Shown in pieces: positions 54,358 through 64,000 of a stretch of DNA of 64,000 nt (its first letter is position 1; each line of letters opens with the position of its first letter). The position numbers and the translations under genes are program-made. Under the pieces are notes generated by a model. The model was given only the letters and a program-made list of their open reading frames with translations, ran no database searches and had not been told where the DNA came from. This DNA comes from Myxococcales bacterium (GTDB lineage: Bacteria > Myxococcota_A > Polyangia > Polyangiales > Polyangiaceae): contig JACPVJ010000149.1 in NCBI GenBank assembly GCA_016191785.1, forward strand, positions 1 through 64,000, given 5' to 3'.

Positions 54358-55827
54358 TCAGAGCGCCGGCGGCACGCGCACCCGGATCAGGTGGTGGGAC
54401 CTGCTCCCTTGGCCGCAGCGAAGCCTGATTTCTCCATGCTCGGCGCTGTCCCACTCGGTGGGCTGGTCGTCGCACTCGGCGGAGGTGGGAGCGCCGAGCA
54501 CCGGCGCCACCGAAAGGCGATGCGGCTCCTGCAACGTGGGGTTACCGTCGAACTCGAGCTCGAACACGCCGGCCTTCGCGTCGAACTCGACCCGGGTAGG
54601 CCAACCCGCCACCGCCATGGGGCGCACCCGCGCCAGCGCCCGCTTCAGCGCGTTGCGCTCGGTGAATTTCTGCGTCGACGGATCGAAGTCGAAGCAGCCC
54701 CAGTTGCCCTGCGAGCGCTCCTTCCAGACCCAGAAGAACGCAGACGCGCCGTACTCTTCCTGAAGCTCACTCTGCCAGGTGAAGTACTCGCTGGCCTTGA
54801 TCGCGTTCGGATCGAAGCCCCACTCGGTGATCACCAGGGGCGCCTGCCAGGCGTCTGCCTCGAGCCGCGCATTCGCGTTCGAGACGCGCAGCTTCTCCTT
54901 GGTCATGGCCTGCTTCTGTGCGTCGGTGCTGACGAAGGCCAGGGTGTAGACGTGAGGCGCGTACCCGCTCATGGCGCCGAGCGGCGCCTCGGGCAGCGGC
55001 GCGGTGTCGAGAACGTTGCGCGTCGACGAGGGCTCGAACAGGTAGAGCTTGGTCGGGGCCGCCGTGCGGATCGCGGGGTAGGCGTCAGCGTTCAGCCGGT
55101 CGATGCCCTCGAGGGTGGCGATGGGCTCGTTGAAGATCTCGAGCCCGATCACCGCCGGGTGCGCGGCGAAGCGCTTGGCGACCTGGGCAGCCATCTGGGT
55201 GAACCGCTGGCGCAAGAACGCGCCGTCGGCGCTCTCGCCGAAGAAGGTGTCGAAGGCGTCCAGCACCTGCTTGCTCAGGCGGCGCTGCTCGAGATCCGTC
55301 AGCGGGCCCTCGAGCAGCTGGGTCGGCGGCGGACGGATGGCCCAGAGGGGCGCGCCGTCTTCGCCGATCTCCTTGCTGTATGCGTCCTGGTGCAGATCCA
55401 AGAGCACCACGAGGCCGGCGGCGTGCGACAGATCCAGCACCGCTTCGACCCGATCCAGGTACTTCTGATCGAGCCCGCCGTCCTGGGTCGGCTCGATGCC
55501 GCTCCAGTTGATCGGCAAGCGGAGCGCGTCGAAGCCCCAGTCGCGCATCGCCTGGGCGTCCGCTGCAGAGAACGCCGGGATCTCTTCCAGGGCCTTCCGC
55601 CCGTCGTCGAAGGTGACGTCGAACAACCCCTCGACCCGTGCGTTCACGCCGCGCAAGAGCACCACGCGACCAGCTTCGTCGATCAGGTGCCCGCAGTGCT
55701 CACCCAGCGGGCTGCCCGTCGCCGGCAGGCGCGCGCAGGGCGGGTTGGCATCTGGCGACTCTTCCGAGTCGCCGCCCCCACAGGCGACGGCCAACAGGGC
55801 GACGATCAAGGCGGCTCGGCGCATCAT
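54358..55827 (-). CDS. GH5-like glycoside hydrolase lipoprotein (cellulase/endoglycoceramidase type)
   Basis: The 489-aa protein starts with MMRRAALIVALLAVAC (lipobox, Cys16). The TIM-barrel features of GH5 are visible: GVNARVEG, RLPINWSGIEP, the acid/base Glu in IGLEIFNEP and the nucleophile Glu in LVITEWGFDPN. The order and the GRFFD-like context resemble endoglycoceramidase/glucocerebrosidase types. A C-terminal beta-rich region of about 90 residues may bind substrate. An AAGAGGTG site precedes the ATG at 55827. It follows phaC by 23 bases in the PHA run; release of lipid-linked acyl chains or sugars is a possible link, inferred. Confidence 0.8.
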   Translation of the reverse strand: MMRRAALIVALLAVACGGGDSEESPDANPPCARLPATGSPLGEHCGHLIDEAGRVVLLRGVNARVEGLFDVTFDDGRKALEEIPAFSAADAQAMRDWGFDALRLPINWSGIEPTQDGGLDQKYLDRVEAVLDLSHAAGLVVLLDLHQDAYSKEIGEDGAPLWAIRPPPTQLLEGPLTDLEQRRLSKQVLDAFDTFFGESADGAFLRQRFTQMAAQVAKRFAAHPAVIGLEIFNEPIATLEGIDRLNADAYPAIRTAAPTKLYLFEPSSTRNVLDTAPLPEAPLGAMSGYAPHVYTLAFVSTDAQKQAMTKEKLRVSNANARLEADAWQAPLVITEWGFDPNAIKASEYFTWQSELQEEYGASAFFWVWKERSQGNWGCFDFDPSTQKFTERNALKRALARVRPMAVAGWPTRVEFDAKAGVFELEFDGNPTLQEPHRLSVAPVLGAPTSAECDDQPTEWDSAEHGEIRLRCGQGSRSHHLIRVRVPPAL

Positions 55828-55830
55828 GGA

Positions 55831-55850
55831 AGGTGCACCTCTTGGCACCT
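55831..55850 (-). promoter_or_regulatory. Inverted repeat between phaC and the GH5-like gene
   Basis: AGGTGC (55831-55836) and GCACCT (55845-55850) form a 6-bp stem with an 8-base loop. The stem and loop include the GAGGTG that would serve as Shine-Dalgarno for the downstream gene. It may reduce or regulate its translation. Confidence 0.4.
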
Positions 55851-56848
55851 CTAGTCCCGATCTGCCCAGAATTTGGCGATCGCCGGCCAGAGGCCCTGGG
55901 CGGCCTTCTTCGAGACCACCGCCCCGACGTGGCCCCCCGGAAGGTGGATGCGGTGCTTGTCTTCTGAGCTGATGCGCTCGAGCAAGACCGCCGCGCTCTC
56001 GGGCGGCACGATGTTGTCGTGCTGGAAGGTGACCGCCAGGGTGGGACAGGTGATGGCCTCGAGTCGCGCGGGCTGCCCCGAGAGCGTGAAGGTTCCGGCG
56101 AGCAGCGCGTTCTTCCGATACAGCTCGTCCACGTAGCGCTGATAACACGCGCCGGGGAACGACACGTTGTCGCTGCCCCAGGTCTCCAGAGCCAGAAAGC
56201 CGTTCATGAGCTCGTCGTCCCAGAGCTTGTCGGCCACGTGCACCGCCTTGGACAGGGTCAGGGTCGGTCGCAGCAAGTGAAACGCCGACTGCATCAGCTG
56301 CCACGGAACGTTGCCGGTGGCCGTGACCACCGCCTGGACGTCGAAGCCCTTCGAGCGCGTCCACGCGCTCAGCAGCCCGCCGTCGTGGAAGCCGATGGGC
56401 GCGGCCAGCGCCGTGAGCGAGGCGAAGCGTTCGGGGTGAACGCTGGCGTGAATCGCCGCCAGGGTGCCTCCTAAGCAATAGCCGAGCACGTGTGCCTTCG
56501 GGGCGCCGGCCACCTTCCGGGTCCGCTCGATCGCCCGGCCCAGGTACCGATCGCACACGTCGTCGAAGGTCAGGTACCGGTCTTCGTCGCCGGGCGTGCC
56601 CCAATCGATGCAGAACACGTCGTGCCCGCGCGCAACGAACCACTCGACGAAGCTCTTGCCGGGGAGCAGGTCGAGCACGTAGTGCCGGTTGATCAGCGAC
56701 GGCACCAGCAAGACCGGCGTGGCGTGGGCCACGCCCTCGGACCGCGGTCGATAGCGGAGCAGGCGCCACTTGTTCTCGGCGAACACGACGTCCGAGGGCG
56801 TCTGCCCCACCGCCGGCGGCGGTCGGCCGAACAGAGACGCCAGCGAGA

Positions 56849-56852
<4 letters not shown>
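55851..56852 (-). CDS. phaC: Class III-type PHA synthase subunit
   Basis: The 333-aa alpha/beta-hydrolase polymerises hydroxyacyl-CoA to polyhydroxyalkanoate. The lipase-like box GYCLGG has the nucleophile Cys126; Asp in [11 protein letters not shown] and His in LPGGHVGAV complete the triad. [16 protein letters not shown] is typical of PhaC. Its short length (about 355 aa is usual for class III) and the adjacent small PhaE-like protein support the two-subunit class III type. The ATG overlaps the synthetase stop (ATGA). Confidence 0.93.
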
Positions 56853-58585
<1,733 letters not shown>

Positions 58586-58590
58586 GGCGC

Positions 58591-58872
58591 TCACTCTTGG
58601 GCTGCGAGTCGTTCTTCTAGATCGAGCAGTTTGCTCTCGAGCTGATTCAGCTTGTGCAGCGTGCGCTCTTGATCGCGCTTGGTCGGCAGCCCCAGCCCGC
58701 CCCACCATCCGGCGGCCAGCTCGTCGCTCTTGGCCTTGGCCTTCATCAGGGTGCTGAGCCAGGCCCCCGCGGGCTCGAGCACGAGGGGGCTCTTGAGCAC
58801 CTGCTCCATGTAGGTCGCGGTAGCGTTTTCCCAGGCGTTGAAGGCCTTTTTGTAGATGTCCCAGGGGTTCAT
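58591..58872 (-). CDS. Small PhaE-like / phasin-like protein (93 aa)
   Basis: The protein begins [29 protein letters not shown], a phasin-like helix, and ends [21 protein letters not shown] followed by an amphipathic coiled helix, which resembles the C-terminal end of PhaE, the second subunit of class III PHA synthase. Normal PhaE is about 350-400 aa; this is far shorter. AGAGGA stands before the ATG. It lies directly upstream of the acyl-CoA synthetase and phaC. It probably binds PhaC or the granule surface. Confidence 0.75.
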   Translation of the reverse strand: MNPWDIYKKAFNAWENATATYMEQVLKSPLVLEPAGAWLSTLMKAKAKSDELAAGWWGGLGLPTKRDQERTLHKLNQLESKLLDLEERLAAQE

Positions 58873-58890
58873 GTGTCGTCCTCTCTCGTG

Positions 58891-59724
58891 TCAGAAACCG
58901 ATCCGCCGAAGCTCGGCGGCGGTGGTGAAGTCGGCGTCGGGCTCGTCGGGCTTGCTGGTCGCGCGGACCACCTCGGCGAAGCACTCGAAGAACAGTGACG
59001 TCTGCCGGCGCGTGGTGCTGGCGCCGACAGCGGGGGCCACCGTGACGCGCGTGCGCACGCGGTGCACCTGGCTGAACACCAGCGAGGGCAGGCGCGCCTC
59101 GCCCTTGCCGTCCACCGCCACCTCGTAGGTGTCTTTGCCGGCGTAGGGCAGGCCGCGCAGCGTGCCGTTCTGGATCGTGCCGGTCGACACGAAGCTCGAC
59201 CCGGGCTCGATGGGGAAGCGCATGAGCTCGACCGGCTTGCCGTAGATGAGCAGCGTCTTACCCTCGGGGGCCGCCTCGTCACGCGACGCGACCCCCAGCA
59301 GCCAGAGCGCGCTGTCGTCTTGCCGCAGCACGTTCTCGACGGTGCCCGCGGCGTCGAAGGGCGTCACGAACGCGTCCGGTGGGAACGAAGCCTGGTACCA
59401 CTTCCCCGTGACCTTCGCCGGCACGATCTTGGCCTCTTGATCGTCGGCGAAGTCGGTGCCGAAGTCCCAGCTCAGCCGCCCGTCGCCCAGCTCGATTCCA
59501 GCAAGATCGACCGGCCTTTCGCTGCCCGCCGGCGAGACCAGGTACGAGATCGGCACGCCGATCGCAGGCCGAGCTTCGCTCGCGTCGATGCGCCCGTCCA
59601 GGTTCGGCACGCAGGCCAGGGGCTCGGGGCTCGCGCCCTGGTAGTCGGCGTGCCCCGGAGCCTCGGTCTTGTTGTCGCTGCATCCGGCGAGCAGGGCGAA
59701 GGCGAAGACGGTGAGACGCTGCAT
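58891..59724 (-). CDS. Lipoprotein, paralogue of the one at 62173
   Basis: The 277-aa protein has a lipobox LLAGC and the pattern [61 protein letters not shown] and the end [13 protein letters not shown]. The same blocks occur in the same order in the lipoprotein at 62173-63165, so they are paralogues flanking the hydrolase and barrel genes. GAGG precedes the ATG. Both likely sit at the outer membrane; their role in the PHA-linked run (binding a lipid or a partner) is unknown. Confidence 0.78.
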   Translation of the reverse strand: MQRLTVFAFALLAGCSDNKTEAPGHADYQGASPEPLACVPNLDGRIDASEARPAIGVPISYLVSPAGSERPVDLAGIELGDGRLSWDFGTDFADDQEAKIVPAKVTGKWYQASFPPDAFVTPFDAAGTVENVLRQDDSALWLLGVASRDEAAPEGKTLLIYGKPVELMRFPIEPGSSFVSTGTIQNGTLRGLPYAGKDTYEVAVDGKGEARLPSLVFSQVHRVRTRVTVAPAVGASTTRRQTSLFFECFAEVVRATSKPDEPDADFTTAAELRRIGF

Positions 59725-59732
59725 GCGAGTCC

Positions 59733-61292
59733 TCAGAACGTGAAGGCGGCGCTGGCCCGCCAGAGCTGCGCGGGCTTGGCTTTGAGCCCGAGCTCGGGGT
59801 TGTGAAGCCCCGCGCCGGGCAAGAGCGTGGCCTGTTCGAGCGCGAGCACGAAGCCGTCGCTGCTCTGATAGCTGAGACCCGGATCGAGCTCGACCCCCAG
59901 TGGGCGCTTGCGCCCCGGAGCCGATTCGGCGTTCACCGCCCAGGACATCACCGCGAACAGGGACGCCTCGAGCCGACCGCTGGCGAAGCGGAACAGGTCA
60001 CCCCGCAGGTGGGGCTTCACGTACACCGCGTCGGTGACGGTGCCGATGATCTCACGAAACAGGATGCGATCGACGCGATAGTCGGGGTGGAAGCGGAAGT
60101 TGTTCACGGTCAGATCGTAGGGCGGCCGAGCCTGGGGGCCGTCCAGATCGCCGGGGACCGGCGCCGGGCGATTCACCCCGGGAAATGCGCCGAAACCGGG
60201 GGCCGAGTCGCCGCTGGCGTAACCACCGTCCAGGCCCAGGCGATACGTGCCGGCGGCGTCGCCGACCTCGCTCTCGAGCGCGCCGCCCAGCTGCCGGCTG
60301 GTGGCCGCATCGCGGAACAGCACCCCTGGGATCAGCGACGGCTGGTCGACCCGCGCCGTCAAGAACGCCAGCTCCGCTTCGACGCGATAGCCACGCCCAC
60401 TGACCCGCGTCCACAGGTCGGCCGCGGTGGCGCGATAACCGCGCGACATCACCTGTGCGTCGTTCACGGCCACGGGTTGTGCAACGGGCAGGTACGTCGC
60501 CGGAACGTCTTTGTCTTGCCAGCGATGGGAGGCGTAGGCGCCGTACTCCAGCGTGTGCTTGCCCGCCGTCGCGCGCCGCGTGCGCGCCGCGTCGGTGCGC
60601 GAAGCGAGCACCGCGAAGGTCACGCTGTGCACCGCCGCGCTCGGCGCAAAGTCGATCGAGCGGCGGCCCGCCCGGTCGGGCACGAACGGCCCGGTCGCCG
60701 ACAAATCGTAGGCAATGGCCCAGAAATGCCCCAAGAGCGGCGTCACGAAGGCGATCCGATCGGCGGCGTCGCCGCTGTCGCAGTCCAGGCAATCCCCGGC
60801 GTTGGCCAGGACGCCCAGGCCCCAGTGGCTGCCCATGCGACCGACCGCAAGGGCTCCAAACGGGGTCAACGCCTCGCCCCACACGCGCTTGACACTCACG
60901 GTCTCGCCTTCGGTGCGCTGGGTGCTGCTGGCGGACGGGATGCCCTCGGGCGCACTGCCCAGGGCCACGTTGTCCAGCGCGTCGAGCCGCGCCTTCACCG
61001 CCATCATCCCGCCCGGCGCGTAGATCGAGAGATCCGTGCGCAGGCGCATGTCGGCCCGGGTGAGGGTCTGCCCCTTCGAGCTGCCCAGCGGCACCGGGTA
61101 GAAGAGCTCGCCGGAGGGCGTGGGGCCGCGATCGAGATCCAGGTTGTACAGCGCGTCGGCACGCACGCGAAAGTAGCCGTCGAGGCGCACTTCTTCTTCG
61201 GGCTTGGCACCCAGGTCGCGGCCGTGATCGGCGAAGCCCGTGGCCCGGGCTGACGAGGCCACCAAGAGCAGCACCATGCCGACCCGCCTCAT
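59733..61292 (-). CDS. Outer-membrane barrel protein (TIGR04551-like)
   Basis: The 519-aa protein has a signal peptide (RVGMVLLLVASSARATG) and a long series of barrel-type strands (EEVRLDGYFRVRADALYNL..., KARLDALDNVALG, ...GKHTLEYGAYASHRW) ending in LWRASAAFTF with terminal Phe. It resembles a family of large outer-membrane proteins seen in myxobacteria that I associate with TIGR04551, from memory only. Two Cys in a short loop (GDCLDCDSGDAADR) could be disulfide-linked. The ATG overlaps the hydrolase stop. In this context it may be a channel for lipid-derived substrates. Confidence 0.75.
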   Translation of the reverse strand: MRRVGMVLLLVASSARATGFADHGRDLGAKPEEEVRLDGYFRVRADALYNLDLDRGPTPSGELFYPVPLGSSKGQTLTRADMRLRTDLSIYAPGGMMAVKARLDALDNVALGSAPEGIPSASSTQRTEGETVSVKRVWGEALTPFGALAVGRMGSHWGLGVLANAGDCLDCDSGDAADRIAFVTPLLGHFWAIAYDLSATGPFVPDRAGRRSIDFAPSAAVHSVTFAVLASRTDAARTRRATAGKHTLEYGAYASHRWQDKDVPATYLPVAQPVAVNDAQVMSRGYRATAADLWTRVSGRGYRVEAELAFLTARVDQPSLIPGVLFRDAATSRQLGGALESEVGDAAGTYRLGLDGGYASGDSAPGFGAFPGVNRPAPVPGDLDGPQARPPYDLTVNNFRFHPDYRVDRILFREIIGTVTDAVYVKPHLRGDLFRFASGRLEASLFAVMSWAVNAESAPGRKRPLGVELDPGLSYQSSDGFVLALEQATLLPGAGLHNPELGLKAKPAQLWRASAAFTF

Positions 61293-62176
61293 CGCGCACT
61301 CCGCAGAAATTCAGCCAAATCGCGGGTCGAGGCGGCGGCGGCCTCGAGCATGGGAAAGTGCCCGGTGCGGGGGTACACCCGCAACTCGGCGTGCTTCAGA
61401 TCACGGCTCAGACGCTCGCCGATCGACAGCGGCGTGACGCGATCTTCCCGCCCCCACAGCAGCAGGGTCGGCTGCCCAATCTCGCGATAGCGTGCCTCGA
61501 CCTCGGCGAAGCGCTGGCCGCGGGTCGCCGCCAGCGCCGCAGCCACGGTCCCGGGCCGCTCCAGCGCGCGCTCCACGTCCTCGATCAGGCGCTCGCTGAC
61601 GTTGCGCTCGTCGTAGAACGCCTGAGCGATCTTGTCGTCCGAGCGCTCGGCGTAGAACGCGCCGAACAGCGCCTCGCCCAGGCCCTGGCTCCGCGCCCAG
61701 TGAAAGGTCGAGGGCAGCTGCTCTTCGTAGACCCAGGCGTCGTAGAGCGCGAGCCGCTCGACCCGACCGGGCGCCAACAGGGCCATCTGGAGCGCCACCG
61801 ACGCGCCCCACGAGTGCGCGACCACGGCGGCGCTCTTCACGCCGCGCGCGTCCATCAGGGCCAATACCAGCCGGGCCTGGGCCCGGGGCGAGTAGTCCCC
61901 CTCGGGGCGATCGGTCCAGCCGAAACCCTTCAAATCCAGGGCGATCACCCGGTGATCGCGGGCCAGCGCGGGGCGAACCGTCTCCCAGGTCTCGAGCGAC
62001 GACGCGAAGCCGTGCAAGAGCACCACCGCCGGACCCTTGCCCTCGTCGACGAAGCGCACCCGCGCCCCGGCCACGCTCGCGTAGCTCCCCTTCGGCTCGC
62101 CGGGCATGGGCCCGACGTGAAACGCAGGCGCGCAGGCCAGGGCCAGGGCGGCCAAGGCGAGCACCGCACGCTTCAC
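61289..62176 (-). CDS. Alpha/beta hydrolase lipoprotein
   Basis: The GTG at 62176 overlaps the previous stop (GTGA) and gives MKRAVLALAALALACAPA, a lipoprotein signal. The 295-aa alpha/beta-hydrolase has the oxyanion HG (LLHGFASSLETW), the elbow VAHSWGAS with nucleophile Ser, Asp in LWGREDRVTPL and His in YPRTGHFPMLE. It would be exported and hydrolyse an ester or similar substrate, releasing fatty acids that the acyl-CoA synthetase four genes downstream could activate (inference). Confidence 0.87.
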   Translation of the reverse strand: MKRAVLALAALALACAPAFHVGPMPGEPKGSYASVAGARVRFVDEGKGPAVVLLHGFASSLETWETVRPALARDHRVIALDLKGFGWTDRPEGDYSPRAQARLVLALMDARGVKSAAVVAHSWGASVALQMALLAPGRVERLALYDAWVYEEQLPSTFHWARSQGLGEALFGAFYAERSDDKIAQAFYDERNVSERLIEDVERALERPGTVAAALAATRGQRFAEVEARYREIGQPTLLLWGREDRVTPLSIGERLSRDLKHAELRVYPRTGHFPMLEAAAASTRDLAEFLRSAR

Positions 62177-63165
62177 GGAGCCAGCCTCCGCAGCTCGGCC
62201 GCCTCGCTCACCTCGGCGGTGGTGGCGTTGTCCTTGGCCACGAACGACGCGACCGTGCCGAAGCACTCGGCGCCGAACAGGTAGCTTCGAACCACGGTGG
62301 TCACGAGGCCGATCTTGCGGGTGAGCACCACGCGCGTCCGCAGCACGGGGAACTCACCGAACGGCGCCTTGAGCGTGCCGTGAGCGTCGGCTGCGCTCTC
62401 GTAGCCTTCGGTGTAGTTGGCAAGCACGCCCTGGGCGAGGCCCGTCACGGTGCTGCTGGTCGACCAGGTCTTGCCCTCTTTCACCGGGAAATCGAGGACG
62501 ACCACGGGCGGGGTGTAGGTGAGCTCGGTCTTGGTCACGCCGTCCGCCGGCGAGACCACGCCGCGCAGCACGAGCGCCGTCGCGCCGACCTCGAACACGC
62601 CGAGCAGGTCGCTGGACTCGCTCAGCCGGGCCGCGTAGGTCGCGCCCGGATACTTCGCGGCAAACCACTTGCCATCGAGCTTCTGGGTCTCGACCAGCAC
62701 CAGGTGATCGCCGCTCAGCCCCGCGCTGAAGTCCCAGAGCCGGCTGCCGTCACCCTGCGCCACACCCGCGCTCGGCACCGCTGCCGGACCCGACACCAAA
62801 AACTTCGCGGCCAGGCCGGCCGCCAGCGGCGTCTCGCTCTTGTCGAGCACGCCGTCGTGGTTCGGCGAACAGAACCCGCCGCCCGAGCCACCGCTCGTTG
62901 CCCCGCCCGCCCCGCCAATGCCGGCTGCGCCGCCGCCCGCGCCGGCCGTGCCCCCACCGCCGGCCGCCGCACCGCCGCTGCCCGCCGCGCCTGCTGCGCC
63001 GCCGCTCGCCGAGACACAGCGACCGTCGTTGCACGCCCCCGAGGGGCAGTCGGAACCGGTGTGGCACTCGTCGGCAGGGCTCGAGGCCTCGCAGCCCAGG
63101 GCCCACAGCGCCAGCGCCAGCAACGGCAGCTTTTTGTTGCACCGCACCATGTTCGACCTGCGCAT
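62173..63165 (-). CDS. Gly-rich lipoprotein, first gene of the PHA-linked run
   Basis: From the ATG at 63165 (GGAG 7 bases before) the protein has a lipobox ALGC, a Cys-rich start (CHTGSDCPSGACNDGRC), a Gly/Ala-rich linker and a 230-residue domain paralogous to the lipoprotein at 58891. Shared blocks include CSPNHDGVLDKSETPLAAG, WDFSAGL and the end SEAAELRRLAP. Alternative starts lie at ATG 63183 and ATG 63150. It overlaps the hydrolase gene by 4 bases (GTGA). It diverges from phaR over 100 bp. Confidence 0.75.
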   Translation of the reverse strand: MRRSNMVRCNKKLPLLALALWALGCEASSPADECHTGSDCPSGACNDGRCVSASGGAAGAAGSGGAAAGGGGTAGAGGGAAGIGGAGGATSGGSGGGFCSPNHDGVLDKSETPLAAGLAAKFLVSGPAAVPSAGVAQGDGSRLWDFSAGLSGDHLVLVETQKLDGKWFAAKYPGATYAARLSESSDLLGVFEVGATALVLRGVVSPADGVTKTELTYTPPVVVLDFPVKEGKTWSTSSTVTGLAQGVLANYTEGYESAADAHGTLKAPFGEFPVLRTRVVLTRKIGLVTTVVRSYLFGAECFGTVASFVAKDNATTAEVSEAAELRRLAP

Positions 63166-63201
63166 GGATAACTCCGGCTCCATGGCTGGTCAAGCGTGAT
63201 G

Positions 63202-63215
63202 TTGCAGTGCCGCAA
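63202..63215. promoter_or_regulatory. Possible PhaR site between the lipoprotein gene and phaR
   Basis: TTGCAGTGCCGCAA: arms TTGC and GCAA 6 bases apart, within the divergent promoter region. PhaR proteins bind TGC-rich inverted repeats of this kind, including at their own promoters, so it may serve both autoregulation and control of the leftward run. Confidence 0.4.
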
Positions 63216-63265
63216 TTTCTCCCTTCCCAAGGGCTCGCCACGGGGCTAGCCTTTCGCACTGCGAC

Positions 63266-63802
63266 ATGCCGCTCGTGATCAAGAAGTACTCGAACCGCCG
63301 GCTCTACGACACCGAAGAGAGCCGCTACATCACCTTGGACGAGCTCACCGAGCGCATTCGAGCGGGCGCCGACGCGAAGGTGGTGGACGCGAAGACCGGC
63401 GACGACCTGACGCAGGCCACCCTGACCCAAGTGATCTTGGAAGGGCCTGCGGCCAAGCTCTTGCCCGTCCCGCTCTTGACCCAGCTGATCCGAATGCAGG
63501 ACGACGCCCTGGGTGAGTTTTTCGGCCGGTATGTCAGCGCGACGCTCGAGCTCTACCTGACGGCCAAGCAGGGCGCGCAGGCGGTGTCGCCGTACTTCCC
63601 GTTCGCCACCATGCCGTTCTCGGCGGGCAACGCCTTCGCGCGCCTGTTCAACCAGCAGCCCGCGGGCTGGGACGTGGCGCCGCCCCCACCCCCGCCGCGG
63701 CGCGAGCCCGAGGCGGGCGCGCCGAGCGAGGACTTCGCCAGCCTGCGGCGTGAGCTCGACGAGCTGAAGCGTTCGCTGGAGAAGAAGCCGCGTCGTCGCT
63801 GA
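63266..63802 (+). CDS. phaR: PHA accumulation regulator
   Basis: The 178-aa protein has the N-terminal DNA-binding signature IKKYSNRRLYDT...SRYITLDEL (residues 5-27) and the following PHB-accumulation regulatory region (AKTGDDLTQATLTQVILE). The C-terminal part has a Pro run and a coiled helix. PhaR represses phasin and PHA genes until granules sequester it. It sits next to a phasin gene with PhaR-type operators, and divergent from a PHA-linked operon. Confidence 0.94.
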   Translation: MPLVIKKYSNRRLYDTEESRYITLDELTERIRAGADAKVVDAKTGDDLTQATLTQVILEGPAAKLLPVPLLTQLIRMQDDALGEFFGRYVSATLELYLTAKQGAQAVSPYFPFATMPFSAGNAFARLFNQQPAGWDVAPPPPPPRREPEAGAPSEDFASLRRELDELKRSLEKKPRRR

Positions 63803-63804
63803 GT

Positions 63805-63821
63805 TTGTTGCGTTGCAACAA
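63805..63821 (+). promoter_or_regulatory. Candidate PhaR operator upstream of the phasin gene
   Basis: TTGTTGC (63805-63811) and GCAACAA (63815-63821) are perfect arms around GTT. It lies just upstream of the phasin promoter -35. A second repeat, GCCGCA (63867-63872) with TGCGGC (63879-63884), lies between the -10 and the ATG. Confidence 0.6.
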
Positions 63822-63828
63822 TTTCGTC

Positions 63829-63857
63829 TTGACACGGCTGCTTGCTGTGCCTATTCG
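63829..63857 (+). promoter_or_regulatory. Sigma-70-type promoter of the phasin gene
   Basis: -35 TTGACA (63829-63834), 17-base spacer, -10 TATTCG (63852-63857). The start would be near 63864, about 42 bases before the ATG at 63906, so the GCCGCA/TGCGGC repeat would be in the leader. Confidence 0.65.
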
Positions 63858-63905
63858 TTCTTGTGCGCCGCAACATTCTGCGGCCCAGAAAGGCACAGTA
63901 CCCCC

Positions 63906-64000
63906 ATGTTCATGCCCGGATTCACCCAGCCCAACGCGTTCTTCGACCTCTGGACCCGCGCCGCCAAGGAGCACGTCGAGCGCATCGAGCAGCTGAGCGA
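63906..64000 (+). CDS. phaP: Phasin (partial, runs off the right edge)
   Basis: Only the first 31 codons are in the window. They read MFMPGFTQPNAFFDLWTRAA then KEHVERIEQLS, the start of a phasin-type helix (N-P/A-F-F-D-L-W followed by a helix with V-x-x-I/V-E-Q-L). Phasins coat PHA granules. The ATG could also be at 63912. Its location after phaR, with PhaR-type repeats in the promoter, supports the call. Confidence 0.75.
   Translation, partial: MFMPGFTQPNAFFDLWTRAAKEHVERIEQLS

Overview
The window is very GC-rich DNA, coding on both strands with almost no spare sequence. Its gene content points to a myxobacterium, most likely of the Polyangia/Sorangiineae side of Myxococcota (inference). Supporting marks are a CarD/CdnL regulator, a Hanks-type kinase with an altered catalytic loop, a DUF4388-DnaJ-TPR protein, a sigma-54 activator, hybrid histidine kinases, an AgmX/PglI-like C-terminal domain, a histone H1-like Lys/Ala protein, many lipoproteins with Gly-rich or Cys-rich repeats, and polyhydroxyalkanoate (PHA) genes. 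No rRNA, tRNA, IS element, prophage or CRISPR was seen, so this looks like ordinary chromosome. Many neighbouring genes overlap by 4 bases (ATGA/GTGA/TTGA), which helps fix starts and shows translational coupling.

Layout. 0-5 kb: an LCMT-type methyltransferase diverges from a run of thiolase, metallo-hydrolase, a 72-aa protein, a FliH/SctL-like protein and a site-2-type metalloprotease. 5-13.5 kb: coaD with a retropepsin-like lipoprotein, an HNH protein, an AgmX-like lipoprotein, a large unknown protein, a 53-aa H1-like protein with its own promoter and terminator, an OmpA lipoprotein, a Ppx/GppA phosphatase, and carD behind a strong promoter and a long structured leader. 13.5-23 kb: trpS, an orphan DNA methyltransferase, a membrane-anchored zincin-like protein, a parvulin, rnc, membrane proteins and trmL. 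23-36 kb: regulators (Ser/Thr kinase, DnaJ-like, NtrC-type) and large envelope lipoproteins.

36.1-36.45 kb holds the most striking item: an ArsC/Spx-family gene whose reading frame is interrupted at codon 10 by TGA, exactly where the family has its first redox Cys. Ten bases later there is a perfect 7-bp hairpin with a GGTC loop. I read this as a selenoprotein with a Sec-x-x-Cys motif and an in-frame SECIS. Its promoter is placed so that the mRNA may be leaderless.

36.4-53 kb: outer-membrane proteins, a diiron ferritin-like protein and a divergent TetR regulator separated by three palindromes, a tightly coupled three-gene two-component operon, an AmrS-type radical SAM enzyme, an alkylsulfatase-like hydrolase, rph, queE, another hybrid kinase and a Sua5/YrdC-family protein. 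53-64 kb: a leftward, closely packed run (lipoprotein, alpha/beta hydrolase, outer-membrane barrel, paralogous lipoprotein, small PhaE-like subunit, acyl-CoA synthetase, PHA synthase, GH5 lipoprotein, Gly-rich lipoprotein) diverges from phaR and a phasin that runs off the right edge. Together these suggest that externally released acyl chains are taken in, activated and stored as PHA under PhaR control (inference).
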